Assembly: GCA_024235015.1 (NCBI GenBank)
Contig: JACKNG010000003.1
Span: forward strand, 434,001-498,000
Source of the DNA: Gammaproteobacteria bacterium
GTDB taxonomy: Bacteria; Pseudomonadota; Gammaproteobacteria; Ga0077536
DNA: 64,000 nucleotides
Direction: 5' to 3'
Shown: one piece after another, positions 10,337 to 18,860 of the stretch
Numbering within the stretch: the stretch's first letter is position 1
Layout: every line of letters starts with the position of its first letter
The notes under the pieces: model-generated
The model's database searches: none
Told to the model about the DNA's origin: nothing
Seen by the model: the letters and a program-made list of their open reading frames with translations, nothing else
Made by a program: the position numbers and the translations under genes

Positions 10337-10948
10337 ATGGTCGAAGCCTTGCAGGCCGCGCTCGCCGCACTGTCGGGCTGGGAGGTTGCGGCGGTCGTGC
10401 TGGCCATCGCCTACCTGCTGCTGGCGGTGCGCGAACATCCCGCGTGCTGGCCATGCGCGCTGGCCTCGACGGCCATCTACACAGTGCTGCTGTGGCACGT
10501 CAGCCTGCTCATGGAGTCGGCGCTGAACGTCTACTACATGGCCATGGCGGTGTACGGCTGGTGGGCCTGGCGGCGTGGCGACGCCGGCAACGCGCTCGCC
10601 ATCACTAGCTGGCGCGCGCGCCAGCACGCCGTCGCGATCGGGACGATCGCCGCGCTGACCCTGGTCAGCGGCGCCTGGCTCAGCGCCCACAGCAACGCGG
10701 CCTGGCCCTTCCTCGATTCCTTCACCACCTGGGGCGCGGTGCTGACGACCTGGATGGTGGCGCGCAAGGTGCTCGAGAACTGGCTCTACTGGCTGGTGCT
10801 GGACGCCGTCTCGATCCCGCTCTACGTCGATCGCGGCCTGGTGCTGACGGCGGCCCTGTTCGCCATCTACCTGGTCCTGGCGGTGATCGGTTTCCTCACC
10901 TGGCACCGCCACTACGCGGCGTCCGCCGATGCGGTCGTCGCGACCTGA
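10337..10948 (+). CDS. pnuT: PnuC-family transporter, probably thiamine transporter PnuT
   Basis: 203 aa with six to seven hydrophobic helices. PnuC-family signatures are clear: NVYYMAMAVYGWWAWRRG and the ENWLYWLVLDAVSIPLYVD block, which in NadR-linked PnuC transporters lines the substrate site. PnuC proteins let nicotinamide riboside, riboflavin or thiamine cross the inner membrane by facilitated diffusion, with trapping by phosphorylation inside. The TPP riboswitch upstream and the kinase directly downstream (20-bp overlap) identify this copy as the thiamine type. It starts 10 bases after the YkoF-like gene. Confidence 0.9.
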   Translation: MVEALQAALAALSGWEVAAVVLAIAYLLLAVREHPACWPCALASTAIYTVLLWHVSLLMESALNVYYMAMAVYGWWAWRRGDAGNALAITSWRARQHAVAIGTIAALTLVSGAWLSAHSNAAWPFLDSFTTWGAVLTTWMVARKVLENWLYWLVLDAVSIPLYVDRGLVLTAALFAIYLVLAVIGFLTWHRHYAASADAVVAT

Positions 10949-11675
10949 AGCGCTGCTCGCCGAGTGGCAGGCCCTCGGCCTGCCGTTCGCCGCGCGGCCG
11001 CGCCTGCTGCGCGCCCTGCCCGGCGGCCAGACCAACCAGAGCTGGCTGGTCGAAGCCGACGGCGCACGCTGGGTGTTGCGCCGCGATGCCGCCAACGCCG
11101 CCGCGCTGGGCATCGACCGCGCGCGGGAGCGGCGCATCCATGCGCGTGCCGCGGCGGCCGGCCTCGCGCCCGCCATCCGTCATGCCGACCCGGCGCACGG
11201 CTTGCTGATCTCGGCCTACGTCGACGGCCGCCATGCCGCGCCGGCATCCCTCTCCGCGAGCGAACGCGCGCAGCTGTTCGCCCTGCTGCGGGGCGTGCAC
11301 GCGCTGGCGCTGGCGGACGAGACGCCGCGTGACTACCGCGCCTACTGCGCCGCCTATCGCCCCGGCCGCGCGCTCGACCCGGTGCTGGCGGCGTTGATCG
11401 AACGCATCGCGGCCCGCGCCGCCGTCGCCTGCACCCATCACGACGTCGTGCCGGGGAACGTGCTGTTCACCGGTCGCAGCGCCATGCTCATCGACTGGGA
11501 ATACGCCGCGCGGGGCTGGCCGTTGCTGGACTGGGCCGCGCTCGCCGCGGAGTGGGGCCTGCCCGCGGCCGACGTCGCTGCCGCGGCCGGTCTCGCGCCG
11601 GGCGAACTCGCCGACGGCCGCGCGCTCTACGCGGCCATCTGCGCCTTGTGGAGCGAAGTCGCCACGGCCGGGTGA
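10929..11675 (+). CDS. Aminoglycoside/choline-kinase-fold phosphotransferase, probable thiamine kinase
   Basis: 248 aa, overlapping the transporter gene by 20 bases. The N-lobe carries LPGGQTNQSWLVEADG and a VLRRDA strand (ATP-binding lysine replaced by Arg, as often in this fold). The catalytic loop CTHHDVVPGNVLF has the HxD...N Brenner motif and LIDWEYAARG gives the metal-binding DWE. This is the ThiK/choline kinase/APH superfamily. In a riboswitch-controlled operon after PnuT the natural role is phosphorylation of imported thiamine to trap it. ThiK in E. coli is of similar size. Choline or ethanolamine kinase is possible on sequence alone. Confidence 0.8.
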   Translation: MRSSRPEALLAEWQALGLPFAARPRLLRALPGGQTNQSWLVEADGARWVLRRDAANAAALGIDRARERRIHARAAAAGLAPAIRHADPAHGLLISAYVDGRHAAPASLSASERAQLFALLRGVHALALADETPRDYRAYCAAYRPGRALDPVLAALIERIAARAAVACTHHDVVPGNVLFTGRSAMLIDWEYAARGWPLLDWAALAAEWGLPAADVAAAAGLAPGELADGRALYAAICALWSEVATAG

Positions 11676-11789
11676 GCAAGCCGTCGTCACCAGTCGATCC
11701 GCGCGCCCCGAACCTGCGGGCCTCGCGGCGAACACGGGTGAGAAATCCGGGTTACCCTCGCCAGTCCGTAGACTGCAGAAAGCCGCCCG

Positions 11790-12680
11790 ATGCCCGATCT
11801 CCATCCTCTCGAACGCCTGCTCGAAGGCCGCCTGGCCGCGGTGCCCTGCGCCAGCGAGAACGACTTCCTCGAATTGTGGCAGGCGCGTGCCTGCGACCGG
11901 CTGCCACCGGTGGCGGCGGCGATCAGCGGCGGCGCGCTCGCCGATCGCCTGGCCTGGGTCTTCGCCGCCGGCTACCAGGCGACCCTGCGCAACGCCTTCC
12001 CCATGCTGCCGGGCGGCGGCTGGGCGGCGTTCGCCGCCACCGAGGACACGCGCGAACCGGAGCGCTATCCGGGCACGACGCTCACCGCCGACGGCGCCGG
12101 CCTGCGCCTCGATGGCTGCAAGCTGTGGGTCGGCCATTCGCGCGTGGCCGGGCATCTCGTCGTCACGGTCAACGACCCGGGTGGCGACAAGCGCCGCGCC
12201 CGCGCCGTGATCGTGGCGCGCGACGCCACCGGGGTGCAGCTCAGCCACCGCGACGCACCGGCGTTCCTGCCGGCCATCAGCCAGGGCTATGCGCGCTTCG
12301 AGGCCACCCCGATCGCGGCCGACGCCGTGATCGATTTCGCGCCCATCCGCCAGTTCGGCCGCACCGAGGCCAAGTTCGTCATGCTCGCTGCGGCGACGTT
12401 CATTCTCGCGCGCCTGCCGGCGGCCAGCGCGGCGCGCGATGGCGGTTTTGCCGTCGCCGCCGCGCTCGTCGCCCTGCTCGGCGAGGCCGAGACCTCGCGC
12501 CAGGTCTACGGCGCCATCGACCGCGCCTTCCAGGCCCTGGTCGACGCCTTCGAGCGCGAGGTCGACCTCGCCGCCCTGCCCGGCGAGGCCGGCGACCTGC
12601 GCCTGCTGCGCATGTACACCGCGCGCATCCAGCGGCGCGTCGGCTATGCCATCGCCGAAGCCGAGGCCGGCGACGCGTAA
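11790..12680 (+). CDS. Acyl-CoA dehydrogenase-like protein
   Basis: 296 aa. The middle (about residues 70-175) resembles the beta-barrel domain of acyl-CoA dehydrogenases: GGGWAAFAATEDTREPERYP takes the place of the usual 'sEpnaGSD' loop, then GAGLRLDGCKLWVGHSRVAG is the counterpart of the 'GxKxxItna' strand and HLVVTV follows. The C-terminal third is alpha-helical. It is shorter than the normal family length of 380-400 aa, lacks the 'GGxxEI' substrate/FAD motif, and may not be catalytically canonical. It starts 114 bases after the thiamine kinase with no clear ribosome site, so it may or may not share that transcript. Confidence 0.65.
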   Translation: MPDLHPLERLLEGRLAAVPCASENDFLELWQARACDRLPPVAAAISGGALADRLAWVFAAGYQATLRNAFPMLPGGGWAAFAATEDTREPERYPGTTLTADGAGLRLDGCKLWVGHSRVAGHLVVTVNDPGGDKRRARAVIVARDATGVQLSHRDAPAFLPAISQGYARFEATPIAADAVIDFAPIRQFGRTEAKFVMLAAATFILARLPAASAARDGGFAVAAALVALLGEAETSRQVYGAIDRAFQALVDAFEREVDLAALPGEAGDLRLLRMYTARIQRRVGYAIAEAEAGDA

Positions 12681-12752
12681 GCACCCCGGGCTTTCCCGCC
12701 ACGCCGCGGGCGCGCACAATCGGGGCGTGTCTGGTGAGTGGGGGGACGGGCC

Positions 12753-12830
12753 ATGACGGGACGATCGACCGCGGCGCTGTGCGCGCATCCGCTGTGCTGC
12801 GCGCAGTCCGGCACGGAGCAGACACCGTGA
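12753..12830 (+). CDS. Possible cysteine-rich leader peptide (25 aa)
   Basis: A 25-codon frame starts at ATG 12753 behind GGGGGACGGG and ends at TGA 12828-12830, which overlaps the GTG start of the next gene (GTGA). The peptide contains LCAHPLCCAQS, three cysteines within seven residues. The arrangement fits translational coupling, and the cysteine run could sense charged tRNA-Cys. Evidence is limited to layout; it could be a chance frame. Confidence 0.3.
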   Translation: MTGRSTAALCAHPLCCAQSGTEQTP

Positions 12831-13696
12831 GCGCGGTCACCCGCGGCGTCATCGCCCTGCTCGACGAGCGCCCGGCGGGCGCCTTCGCCGCCTTCGCCGA
12901 CGCCGTCGAGGCACGCGGTTACGACAGCCTGTGGCTGCCCGAACTGTTCGGCCGCGAGCCGATCGCGAGCGCCGCCCACCTGCTCGCGCGCACCAGCCGC
13001 CTGCACGTCGCCACCGGCATCGTCAACGTCTACGGCCGCGATCCCCACGCCCTGGCGCAGGCCCGCCACACCCTGGCCGAGCTGTCGGACGGCCGCTTCG
13101 TACTGGGCCTCGGCGTGTCCAACGTCGAGGTCAACGGCGCCCGTGGCCACGCCTGGCAGGCGCCGCTGGCGAAGATGCGGGCGACGCTCGACGCGCTGGA
13201 GGCGGTGCAGGTGCAGAGCGTGGCGCCGGCCACCCCGGCGCCGCTGGTGCTGGCCGCGCACGGCCCGGCACTGCAACGCCTCGGCGCGGCAAGTTGCGAT
13301 GGCATCCTCACCTACCTCATGTCGCCCGCGCACACCCGGCGCTCGCGCGAACGCGTCGGCCCCGACACGCAACTCAACGTGGTCTGCGCACTGCTCGCCG
13401 AGCCGGATGCCGTACGCGCGCGGCGCACCGCACGCGCCGCACTGGCCTGGTACCTCGGCCTCGATTACTACCACCGCGAGTGGCGCAAGCTTGGCTACAC
13501 CGACGCCGACTTCGCCGACGGCGGCAGCGATGCGCTGGTCGACATGCTGGTTGGCTGGGGCGACGCCGCGGCGCTCGAGGCGCGTATCGCCGCGCACGTC
13601 GACGCCGGTGCCGATCGGATCATCGTCATGCCGATCGATGCCATGGGTGCGAAGCCGCGCATGACGACGCTCGACGCCGTCGCCCCGGCGCGCTGA
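12827..13696 (+). CDS. LLM class F420/flavin-dependent oxidoreductase
   Basis: 289 aa, starting at GTG 12827 with GGAG 8 bases upstream. Luciferase-like (bacterial luciferase/F420-dependent) TIM-barrel family: GYDSLWLPELFGREP near the N-terminus, HVATGIVNVYGRDP, LSDGRFVLGLGVSNVE and a late DAGADRIIVMPID. These enzymes use reduced FMN or F420 to hydroxylate or reduce substrates. The match is closest to the TIGR03620-type F420 group. No F420 biosynthesis gene lies in the window, so the cofactor is open. Confidence 0.85.
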   Translation: MSAVTRGVIALLDERPAGAFAAFADAVEARGYDSLWLPELFGREPIASAAHLLARTSRLHVATGIVNVYGRDPHALAQARHTLAELSDGRFVLGLGVSNVEVNGARGHAWQAPLAKMRATLDALEAVQVQSVAPATPAPLVLAAHGPALQRLGAASCDGILTYLMSPAHTRRSRERVGPDTQLNVVCALLAEPDAVRARRTARAALAWYLGLDYYHREWRKLGYTDADFADGGSDALVDMLVGWGDAAALEARIAAHVDAGADRIIVMPIDAMGAKPRMTTLDAVAPAR

Positions 13697-13718
13697 CGAC
13701 GGCCAGGCACCCAGCCCC

Positions 13719-14912
13719 ATGCGGCCGCGCGAAGCCCCGCGCCGACGGCGCAACCTCGATCCCGACGCCACGGCGACCGGCCGCGCCCTGGCCGTGGTCA
13801 TCGGCTTCGCCGTGGTCTCCATCGTCGCGGTCGTGCTGGCCTTCACCCTGCGCGGCCGCCCGCCCACTGCCGCGGGCAACGCGTCACCGGCGACGCTGGC
13901 CGCAGCGGCGGCGCGCCCTGCGCCGGCACCCGATGCCGCGGCCCTGGTGCGCCTGGTGCACGACGGCGAGCGCAGCCGCCTCGCCGCCGCCCTGCCTGCC
14001 CTCGCGCCCGGCGTCATCGACGGCATCGCCGCCGGCATGACGCCGCTGATGCAGGCGAGCACCCAGGGGGACCTCGAAACCGTCGAACTGCTGCTCGCCC
14101 ACGGCGCGGATCCGAACGCGCGCGGCGGCAACCAGCGCACCGCGCTGCAGTACGCGGCCGAGCGCAACCACCTCGACGTCGCGCGTGCCCTGCTCGACGG
14201 CGGCGCCGCGATCGACGGTTACGACGATACCCGCCTCACCCCGCTGGTGATGGCTGCCGACCGCAATTACACCGAGCTCGCGCTGTTCCTGCTCGAACGC
14301 GGCGCCGACGTCGACATCGCCCACGTGCAGGGCTGGACCGCCCTCATCGACGCCGCGCGTCATGGCAACCGCAAGCTGGTCCGCGCCCTGGTCGCCGCGG
14401 GCGCCGATACCGATGCCCGCCTGCCCGGCGGACAGACCGCGCGCGACCTCGCCGCGGCCAACGGCCACGACGCCGTGGTACGGCTGCTCGACCAGCGTGC
14501 GCGGCGCCTGGCGTCGGCCGCGAAGCTGCAAGGCACCCCGGGCGCGCCGGCCACGCGCACCGCCGAAGCGGCTGCCGCGGCCGGCCCGTCGGCGTCGTCC
14601 GCAGCGGCCTTGCCGCCGCAACTCGCCGCGCTGCTGCTGGCCGGCCGCTACGCGCCGCGCACGGGCGACGCGCTCGACGACAGCCGCGCCGTGCGCCTGG
14701 TCGCCGTCGACGACGGCCTGCGCTGGTCGGCGGGCGACGGCGTGTTCTGGCGGCTCGCGCTCACCGGCGACCCGGCCCGGCTCGCCGTCGGCGCCGACTG
14801 TCCGTGGTACGACGCGGGCTACCGCGAGGTCGTCGTCGAGTGGGATGGCGCGGGCAAGGTGCGGCGCGTGCGCGGCCCGCACGACGAATGGTTCGAACGC
14901 ATGGGCGAGTGA
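13719..14912 (+). CDS. Membrane-anchored ankyrin-repeat protein
   Basis: 397 aa. A basic N-terminus is followed by one membrane helix at about residues 22-46 (LAVVIGFAVVSIVAVVLAFT). A Pro/Ala linker leads to at least four ankyrin repeats between about 105 and 250, each with the TPLMQAS/TALQYAA/TPLVMAA/TALIDAA opening and an LLxxGADxxA turn. The C-terminal 100 residues form a separate small domain with GLRWSAGDGVFWRLALTG. The repeats most likely face the periplasm if the helix is an uncleaved anchor. Ankyrin repeats mediate protein binding; partner unknown. It converges on the acetolactate synthase-like gene. Confidence 0.85.
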   Translation: MRPREAPRRRRNLDPDATATGRALAVVIGFAVVSIVAVVLAFTLRGRPPTAAGNASPATLAAAAARPAPAPDAAALVRLVHDGERSRLAAALPALAPGVIDGIAAGMTPLMQASTQGDLETVELLLAHGADPNARGGNQRTALQYAAERNHLDVARALLDGGAAIDGYDDTRLTPLVMAADRNYTELALFLLERGADVDIAHVQGWTALIDAARHGNRKLVRALVAAGADTDARLPGGQTARDLAAANGHDAVVRLLDQRARRLASAAKLQGTPGAPATRTAEAAAAAGPSASSAAALPPQLAALLLAGRYAPRTGDALDDSRAVRLVAVDDGLRWSAGDGVFWRLALTGDPARLAVGADCPWYDAGYREVVVEWDGAGKVRRVRGPHDEWFERMGE

Positions 14913-14934
14913 AGCCCGGCGGGCCAGCGCGCGC

Positions 14935-16779
14935 TCAGGCGTCGGCGTCCGGCCCGAGGATGATGTCGCGGTAACTGCCGCCGGCCGGAATCATGGGATA
15001 GACGTTGTCCTCGCGCCGGACGACGACGTCGAGCAGGTAGGGCTCGTCGGGATCGGCGAGGAGGCGGGCGTAGGCGTCGTCGAGTGCGCCGAGGCTCGTG
15101 ACGCGTTCCGCGGTGACGCGGTAGCCGCGCGCGATGGTGACGAAATCGGGGTAGATGTCGTCCTCGCCGGCAGCCTTGACCGCGCTCGGATCGCCGAGCG
15201 AGGACTCGGCGCGGTGACCGGCGTAGATCATGTCCTGCCACTGCCGCACCATGCCCAGCCACTGGTTGTTGATGCACACGATCTTCACGCCGAGGCCATA
15301 GCGGTGGCAGGTGGAAAGTTCGTGGATGCTCATGTTGAGGCTGCCGTCGCCGTCGATGTCGACGACCAGCCGTTCCGGCGCCGCAACCTTGGCCCCGATC
15401 GCCGCGGGCAGGCCATAACCCATGGTGCCGAAACCCGAACTCGACAGGAACGAGCGCGGCCGCTTCACGCCGTAGTGCTGCATGGCCCACATCTGGTGCT
15501 GGCCGACGCCGACGGTGACCAGCGCCTGCCCGTCGGTCGCGGCCGACAGGCGCGCGATGGCCGCTGGCCCGGTCAGGGCATCGGCCCGCGGCGGCACCAG
15601 CGGATGACGGCGCGCGAGCGCGGCGACGTGCTCGCGCCAGTCGCCGTGAGTGGCGGGCGCGACGGCCTCGAGCAGCTGCGGCAGCGCTGCGCGCAGGTCC
15701 GCGGTGATGCCGAGCGTGACGACCTTGTTCTTGTCGATCTCGCCGCGATCGATGTCGAGATGGATGATCTGGCCGTGCTCGATGAAAGTCTCGACCTTGC
15801 CGGTCACGCGATCGTCGAAACGCACCCCCAGTGCGAGCACGAGGTCGGCTTCGTTGACCGCGACGTTGGCCGCATAGCTGCCGTGCATGCCGAGCACGTG
15901 CAGCCACAACGGATGGCCGGCCGGCATCGCGCCGAGCCCCATCAGGGTGGTCGTCACGGGGCAGTCGAGCTTCTCGGCCAGCGCCTGCAGGATCGCTTCG
16001 CAGCCCGCCGTGACCACCCCGCCGCCGGCGTAGATGACCGGCCGCCGCGCCTCGCCGAGCAGGCGCAGGCACTGCTGCAGCTGGGTCGCGGGAATCGCAC
16101 CCGGCGGCTGCTCGGGGGCATCGATCGCGGCCGGCACGGGCGGCGGCGCATAGCGCCCCTCGCCGTCGCGCGGGTAGTGCTGCTGGATGTCCTTGGGCAG
16201 GTCGATCAGGACCGGACCGGGGCGCGCGCCGCCGGCCAGGGCGAACGCCGTGCGCACCGTGCGCGGTATGTCGGCGACCCGCGCGACCTGGAAGCTGCCC
16301 TTGGTGATGGGCGCGGTGATGGCGACGATGTCCGCTTCCTGGAAGGCGTTGCGGCCAAGCAGGTGGCTGGGCACGTTGCCGGTGATGGCGACCACCGCGG
16401 TGGAATCGGAGTTGGCATCGGCGAGCCCGGTGACGAGGTTGCAGGCCCCGGGTCCGGAGGTGGCGAGGCACACGCCGACCCGTCCGCTGGCCCGCGCGTA
16501 GCCCTGCGCGGCATGCACCGCGCCCTGCTCGTGCTCGGTGCGGTAGCAGCGGATGCCGGCGGCATCGAGGACGTCGAAGATCTCGAGGTTGGCGCCGCCC
16601 GGGTAGCCGAACAGGCAGTCCACGCCCTCGGCGACCAGGGCGTCGGCGAGGATCTGGGCGCCGCGGCGGGCGCGGGCGCGATCCTCGGCGCGGATGTCGG
16701 CGAGGCGGCCGCCGGTGACGGAGGCAACGTCGCCGTAGGTGACGTCATCGGGGCGGTGCGGGGGTGTCGGGTCGGCCAT
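14935..16779 (-). CDS. Acetolactate synthase-like thiamine-diphosphate enzyme (large subunit type)
   Basis: 614 aa from ATG 16779; two earlier in-frame ATGs (16800, 16818) exist and none has a clear ribosome site. All three ThDP-enzyme domains are present: GVDCLFGYPGGANLEIFDVL with the catalytic Glu in TEHEQGAVHAAQGYARASG; a central FAD/nucleotide domain; and the ThDP/Mg motif DIDGDGSLNMSIHELSTC ending in IVCINNQWLGMVRQWQ. This is the AHAS/IlvB form that condenses pyruvate with a 2-oxo acid. No small regulatory subunit (IlvN) is adjacent, and the gene is divergent from a cupin across a promoter with two GntR-type operators, suggesting a catabolic rather than biosynthetic AHAS. Confidence 0.88.
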   Translation of the reverse strand: MADPTPPHRPDDVTYGDVASVTGGRLADIRAEDRARARRGAQILADALVAEGVDCLFGYPGGANLEIFDVLDAAGIRCYRTEHEQGAVHAAQGYARASGRVGVCLATSGPGACNLVTGLADANSDSTAVVAITGNVPSHLLGRNAFQEADIVAITAPITKGSFQVARVADIPRTVRTAFALAGGARPGPVLIDLPKDIQQHYPRDGEGRYAPPPVPAAIDAPEQPPGAIPATQLQQCLRLLGEARRPVIYAGGGVVTAGCEAILQALAEKLDCPVTTTLMGLGAMPAGHPLWLHVLGMHGSYAANVAVNEADLVLALGVRFDDRVTGKVETFIEHGQIIHLDIDRGEIDKNKVVTLGITADLRAALPQLLEAVAPATHGDWREHVAALARRHPLVPPRADALTGPAAIARLSAATDGQALVTVGVGQHQMWAMQHYGVKRPRSFLSSSGFGTMGYGLPAAIGAKVAAPERLVVDIDGDGSLNMSIHELSTCHRYGLGVKIVCINNQWLGMVRQWQDMIYAGHRAESSLGDPSAVKAAGEDDIYPDFVTIARGYRVTAERVTSLGALDDAYARLLADPDEPYLLDVVVRREDNVYPMIPAGGSYRDIILGPDADA

Positions 16780-16826
16780 GGCAGGGCTGCGTCGGAGCAT
16801 CGATGGTCGACGCACCATGCGCCCAC

Positions 16827-16838
16827 CTGTCCGGACAG
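16827..16838. promoter_or_regulatory. GntR-type operator, pair 1 left site
   Basis: CTGTCCGGACAG, extended to a perfect 16-base palindrome at 16825-16840. It lies 48 bases upstream of the acetolactate synthase-like start. It matches the TTGTNCGNACAA form seen at five other sites and is centred exactly 64 bp from the site at 16891. Confidence 0.7.
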
Positions 16839-16890
16839 GTCAACCGACAATTCGCAGGGATTTCGACAAACAGCCCACATCTCGCTAGGC

Positions 16891-16902
16891 TTGTACGTAC
16901 AG
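16891..16902. promoter_or_regulatory. GntR-type operator, pair 1 right site
   Basis: TTGTACGTACAG, 50 bases upstream of the cupin start. Second member of the pair in the divergent promoter 16780-16952; centre-to-centre distance to the left site is 64 bp. Confidence 0.7.
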
Positions 16903-16952
16903 CTTCGGGCGGCGATCCAGCGGTCGTCCGCCCGCCAATCGAGGTGATAGAC

Positions 16953-17432
16953 ATGAGCCAGCCAGCCGCCCGCCCGGCCCCCATCCCGCCCGCCTTCCGC
17001 TACGACACCGCGCACGTCGAGTGGACCGACTTCTTCACCCCGGGCACCTACTACCGCATTCTCAACGTCGACCTCGCCAGCCGTACCGCCGACATGCTGG
17101 TGAAGTTCGCGCCCAACAGCCAGTGCATGTATCACCGCCACGCCTGCTGTACCACCACGCTGGTGCTCGAGGGTGAGCTGCGCGTCCGTGAGCAGGTCGA
17201 CGGCGGCGAGGTGCTTAAAGTGAAACCCGCCGGCAGCTACTCGCGCGGCGGCGACGGTGAAGTCCACATCGAGGGCAGCGGCGACGAGGACGCCATCATC
17301 TTCTTCGCCATGAAGACCGACGGCGACGTCATCTACGAACTGCTCAACGAAGACCTCTCACTGCGGCGTGCGGTGACCGTCGAGGACTTCCACCGCGACT
17401 GGCAGCGGCACTGGCCGGGCGAGCAGGACTGA
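16953..17432 (+). CDS. Cupin-fold protein
   Basis: 159 aa. ATG 16953 follows GAGGTG. The sequence shows a cupin barrel: FAPNSQCMYHRHACCTTTLV carries the metal-ligand histidines, followed by LEGELRVREQ and a second motif around GDGEVHIEGSGDED. Small single-domain cupins of this kind include dioxygenases, isomerases and sugar or acid-binding regulators of pathways; the substrate is not predictable. It is divergent from the acetolactate synthase-like gene and shares its double-operator promoter. The LLM gene at 17581 follows after 148 bases and may be in the same unit. Confidence 0.75.
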   Translation: MSQPAARPAPIPPAFRYDTAHVEWTDFFTPGTYYRILNVDLASRTADMLVKFAPNSQCMYHRHACCTTTLVLEGELRVREQVDGGEVLKVKPAGSYSRGGDGEVHIEGSGDEDAIIFFAMKTDGDVIYELLNEDLSLRRAVTVEDFHRDWQRHWPGEQD

Positions 17433-17580
17433 CCCCCGTGAACGTCGCGCGGTCTGCACGGCGCGGCGGCGTCGAGCGTCGTCGCGCGCCCGTGCCAACA
17501 GGCCTGCGACGGGCCGGCGGCGTGCAGGACATGCCGCGCCGCCGCGGTCAATCGTCGACCCCGTCATGAACGAGGACTCC

Positions 17581-18705
17581 ATGCCGACACCCGCCGTCCG
17601 CTTTCCCGAACTCGGCTACTACACCCTGCCCGGCCACGTCGCTCATCCCGGCCAGGTGGTCGAGGAAGTCCGCGCCGGCGCCGCGCTCGGCCTCGGCTCG
17701 GTGTGGATCTCCGAGCGTCTCAACACCAAGAGCGTCGAGGTGCTCTCCGGCGTCGCCGCCGCCCAGGATCACGCCATGGGCATCGCCGCCGGCCTCATCG
17801 CCAACCTGCCCTTGCGCCACCCGCTGGTGGTGGCGGCCTACGGTTCGACCATGTCGCTGTTGACCGGCGGCCGCTTCGCCCTCGGCATCGGCCGCGGCCA
17901 GGCCGTACTGGCCGACACCGCCGGCGTGCCGCGCCTGGATTTCAAGCTGCTCGAAGACTGGATCACCCTGCTGCGCGCGCTGTGGCGCGGCGAGACGGTG
18001 AACTACGCCGGGCCGGCCGGGAACCTCACCGGCGCCTCGCTCGGTATCCCCGTCGCCGAACCGCCGCCCATCGTCATGGCGCCGATGGGCGATCGCACCT
18101 GCTACTGGGCCGGGCGCTGGTGCGACGCGGTGGTCTACAACTCCCTGTGGACCGCCGAGGCCGTGGCCCACTCCACCCGCCTCGTGCGCCAGGGCGCCGC
18201 AGAGGCCGGCCGCGATCCCGATGCGATCCGCGTGTGGACCATCGGCGTGGCCGCCTGCGATCTGTCCGAGGACGACACGCTGAACATCATCGTGCGGCGC
18301 ATGAACACCTACGTCGCCCTGGGTGACCTGTTCGACAACATCTGTCGTTCCAACCACTGGGACCGCGCCGTGCTCGACCGCGTGCGCGCCATCATGTTCG
18401 ACCCCGGCGCCCGCGAGCGCGCCGGCTCGATGGGCGACGAGCACGTCAGCCGCGACCTCGACATCATCCGCCGCTGTGCCGACATCTACCCGCGCCACTG
18501 GATCGACGACGGCTGCCTGGTCGGCTCACCAACGCACTGCGTCGACGGCATGCTCGCGCGCATCGAGGCCGGCGCCGACGCCATCCTGCTCCACGGCAGC
18601 GTGCCGCAGCAGCTCGGTTCGCTCGTCGACGAGTGGGCGCGGCGACGGCCCCGCGGACGGTTCGACGGTCATGATGCGAATCCGGGCGTGTCGCCGCCCG
18701 CTTAG
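17581..18705 (+). CDS. LLM class F420/flavin-dependent oxidoreductase
   Basis: 374 aa from ATG 17581, preferred over ATG 17566 because GAGGAC lies just before it. Luciferase-like TIM barrel: a start on the pattern FPELGYYTLPGHVAHPGQ, AALGLGSVWISERLNTKS, LLTGGRFALGIGRGQ and PPPIVMAPMGDR. It resembles the TIGR03857-type F420-dependent group. Function is probably oxidation or reduction of an organic substrate using a reduced deazaflavin or flavin. It lies downstream of the operator-controlled cupin and ends near a perfect 56-bp palindrome, convergent with the epoxide hydrolase-like gene. Confidence 0.87.
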   Translation: MPTPAVRFPELGYYTLPGHVAHPGQVVEEVRAGAALGLGSVWISERLNTKSVEVLSGVAAAQDHAMGIAAGLIANLPLRHPLVVAAYGSTMSLLTGGRFALGIGRGQAVLADTAGVPRLDFKLLEDWITLLRALWRGETVNYAGPAGNLTGASLGIPVAEPPPIVMAPMGDRTCYWAGRWCDAVVYNSLWTAEAVAHSTRLVRQGAAEAGRDPDAIRVWTIGVAACDLSEDDTLNIIVRRMNTYVALGDLFDNICRSNHWDRAVLDRVRAIMFDPGARERAGSMGDEHVSRDLDIIRRCADIYPRHWIDDGCLVGSPTHCVDGMLARIEAGADAILLHGSVPQQLGSLVDEWARRRPRGRFDGHDANPGVSPPA

Positions 18706-18753
18706 AACGGCGGGGCGGAACCGGGGACAGCGACCTTTTCGGGTAATTCGGGG

Positions 18754-18809
18754 GTAATTCGGGGACAGACCACGATTCGCGCGCGAATCGTGGTCTGTCC
18801 CCGAATTAC
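18754..18809. repeat. REP-like element A1, perfect 56-bp palindrome
   Basis: Two perfect 28-base arms meet with no loop; the core of each arm is GGGGACAGACCACG / CGTGGTCTGTCCCC. It sits between two converging genes (ends 18705 and 18861) and could also act as a transcription stop. The preceding bases 18720-18753 carry a partial copy (GGGGACAGCGACC) and a repeated GGGTAATTC. Same family as 32728, 42415, 43001 and 44840. Confidence 0.9.
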
Positions 18810-18860
18810 GAATTACCCCGGTTTGCCGTTTCGATCCCCTGCGCCGGCCGCGCGGCGGCG

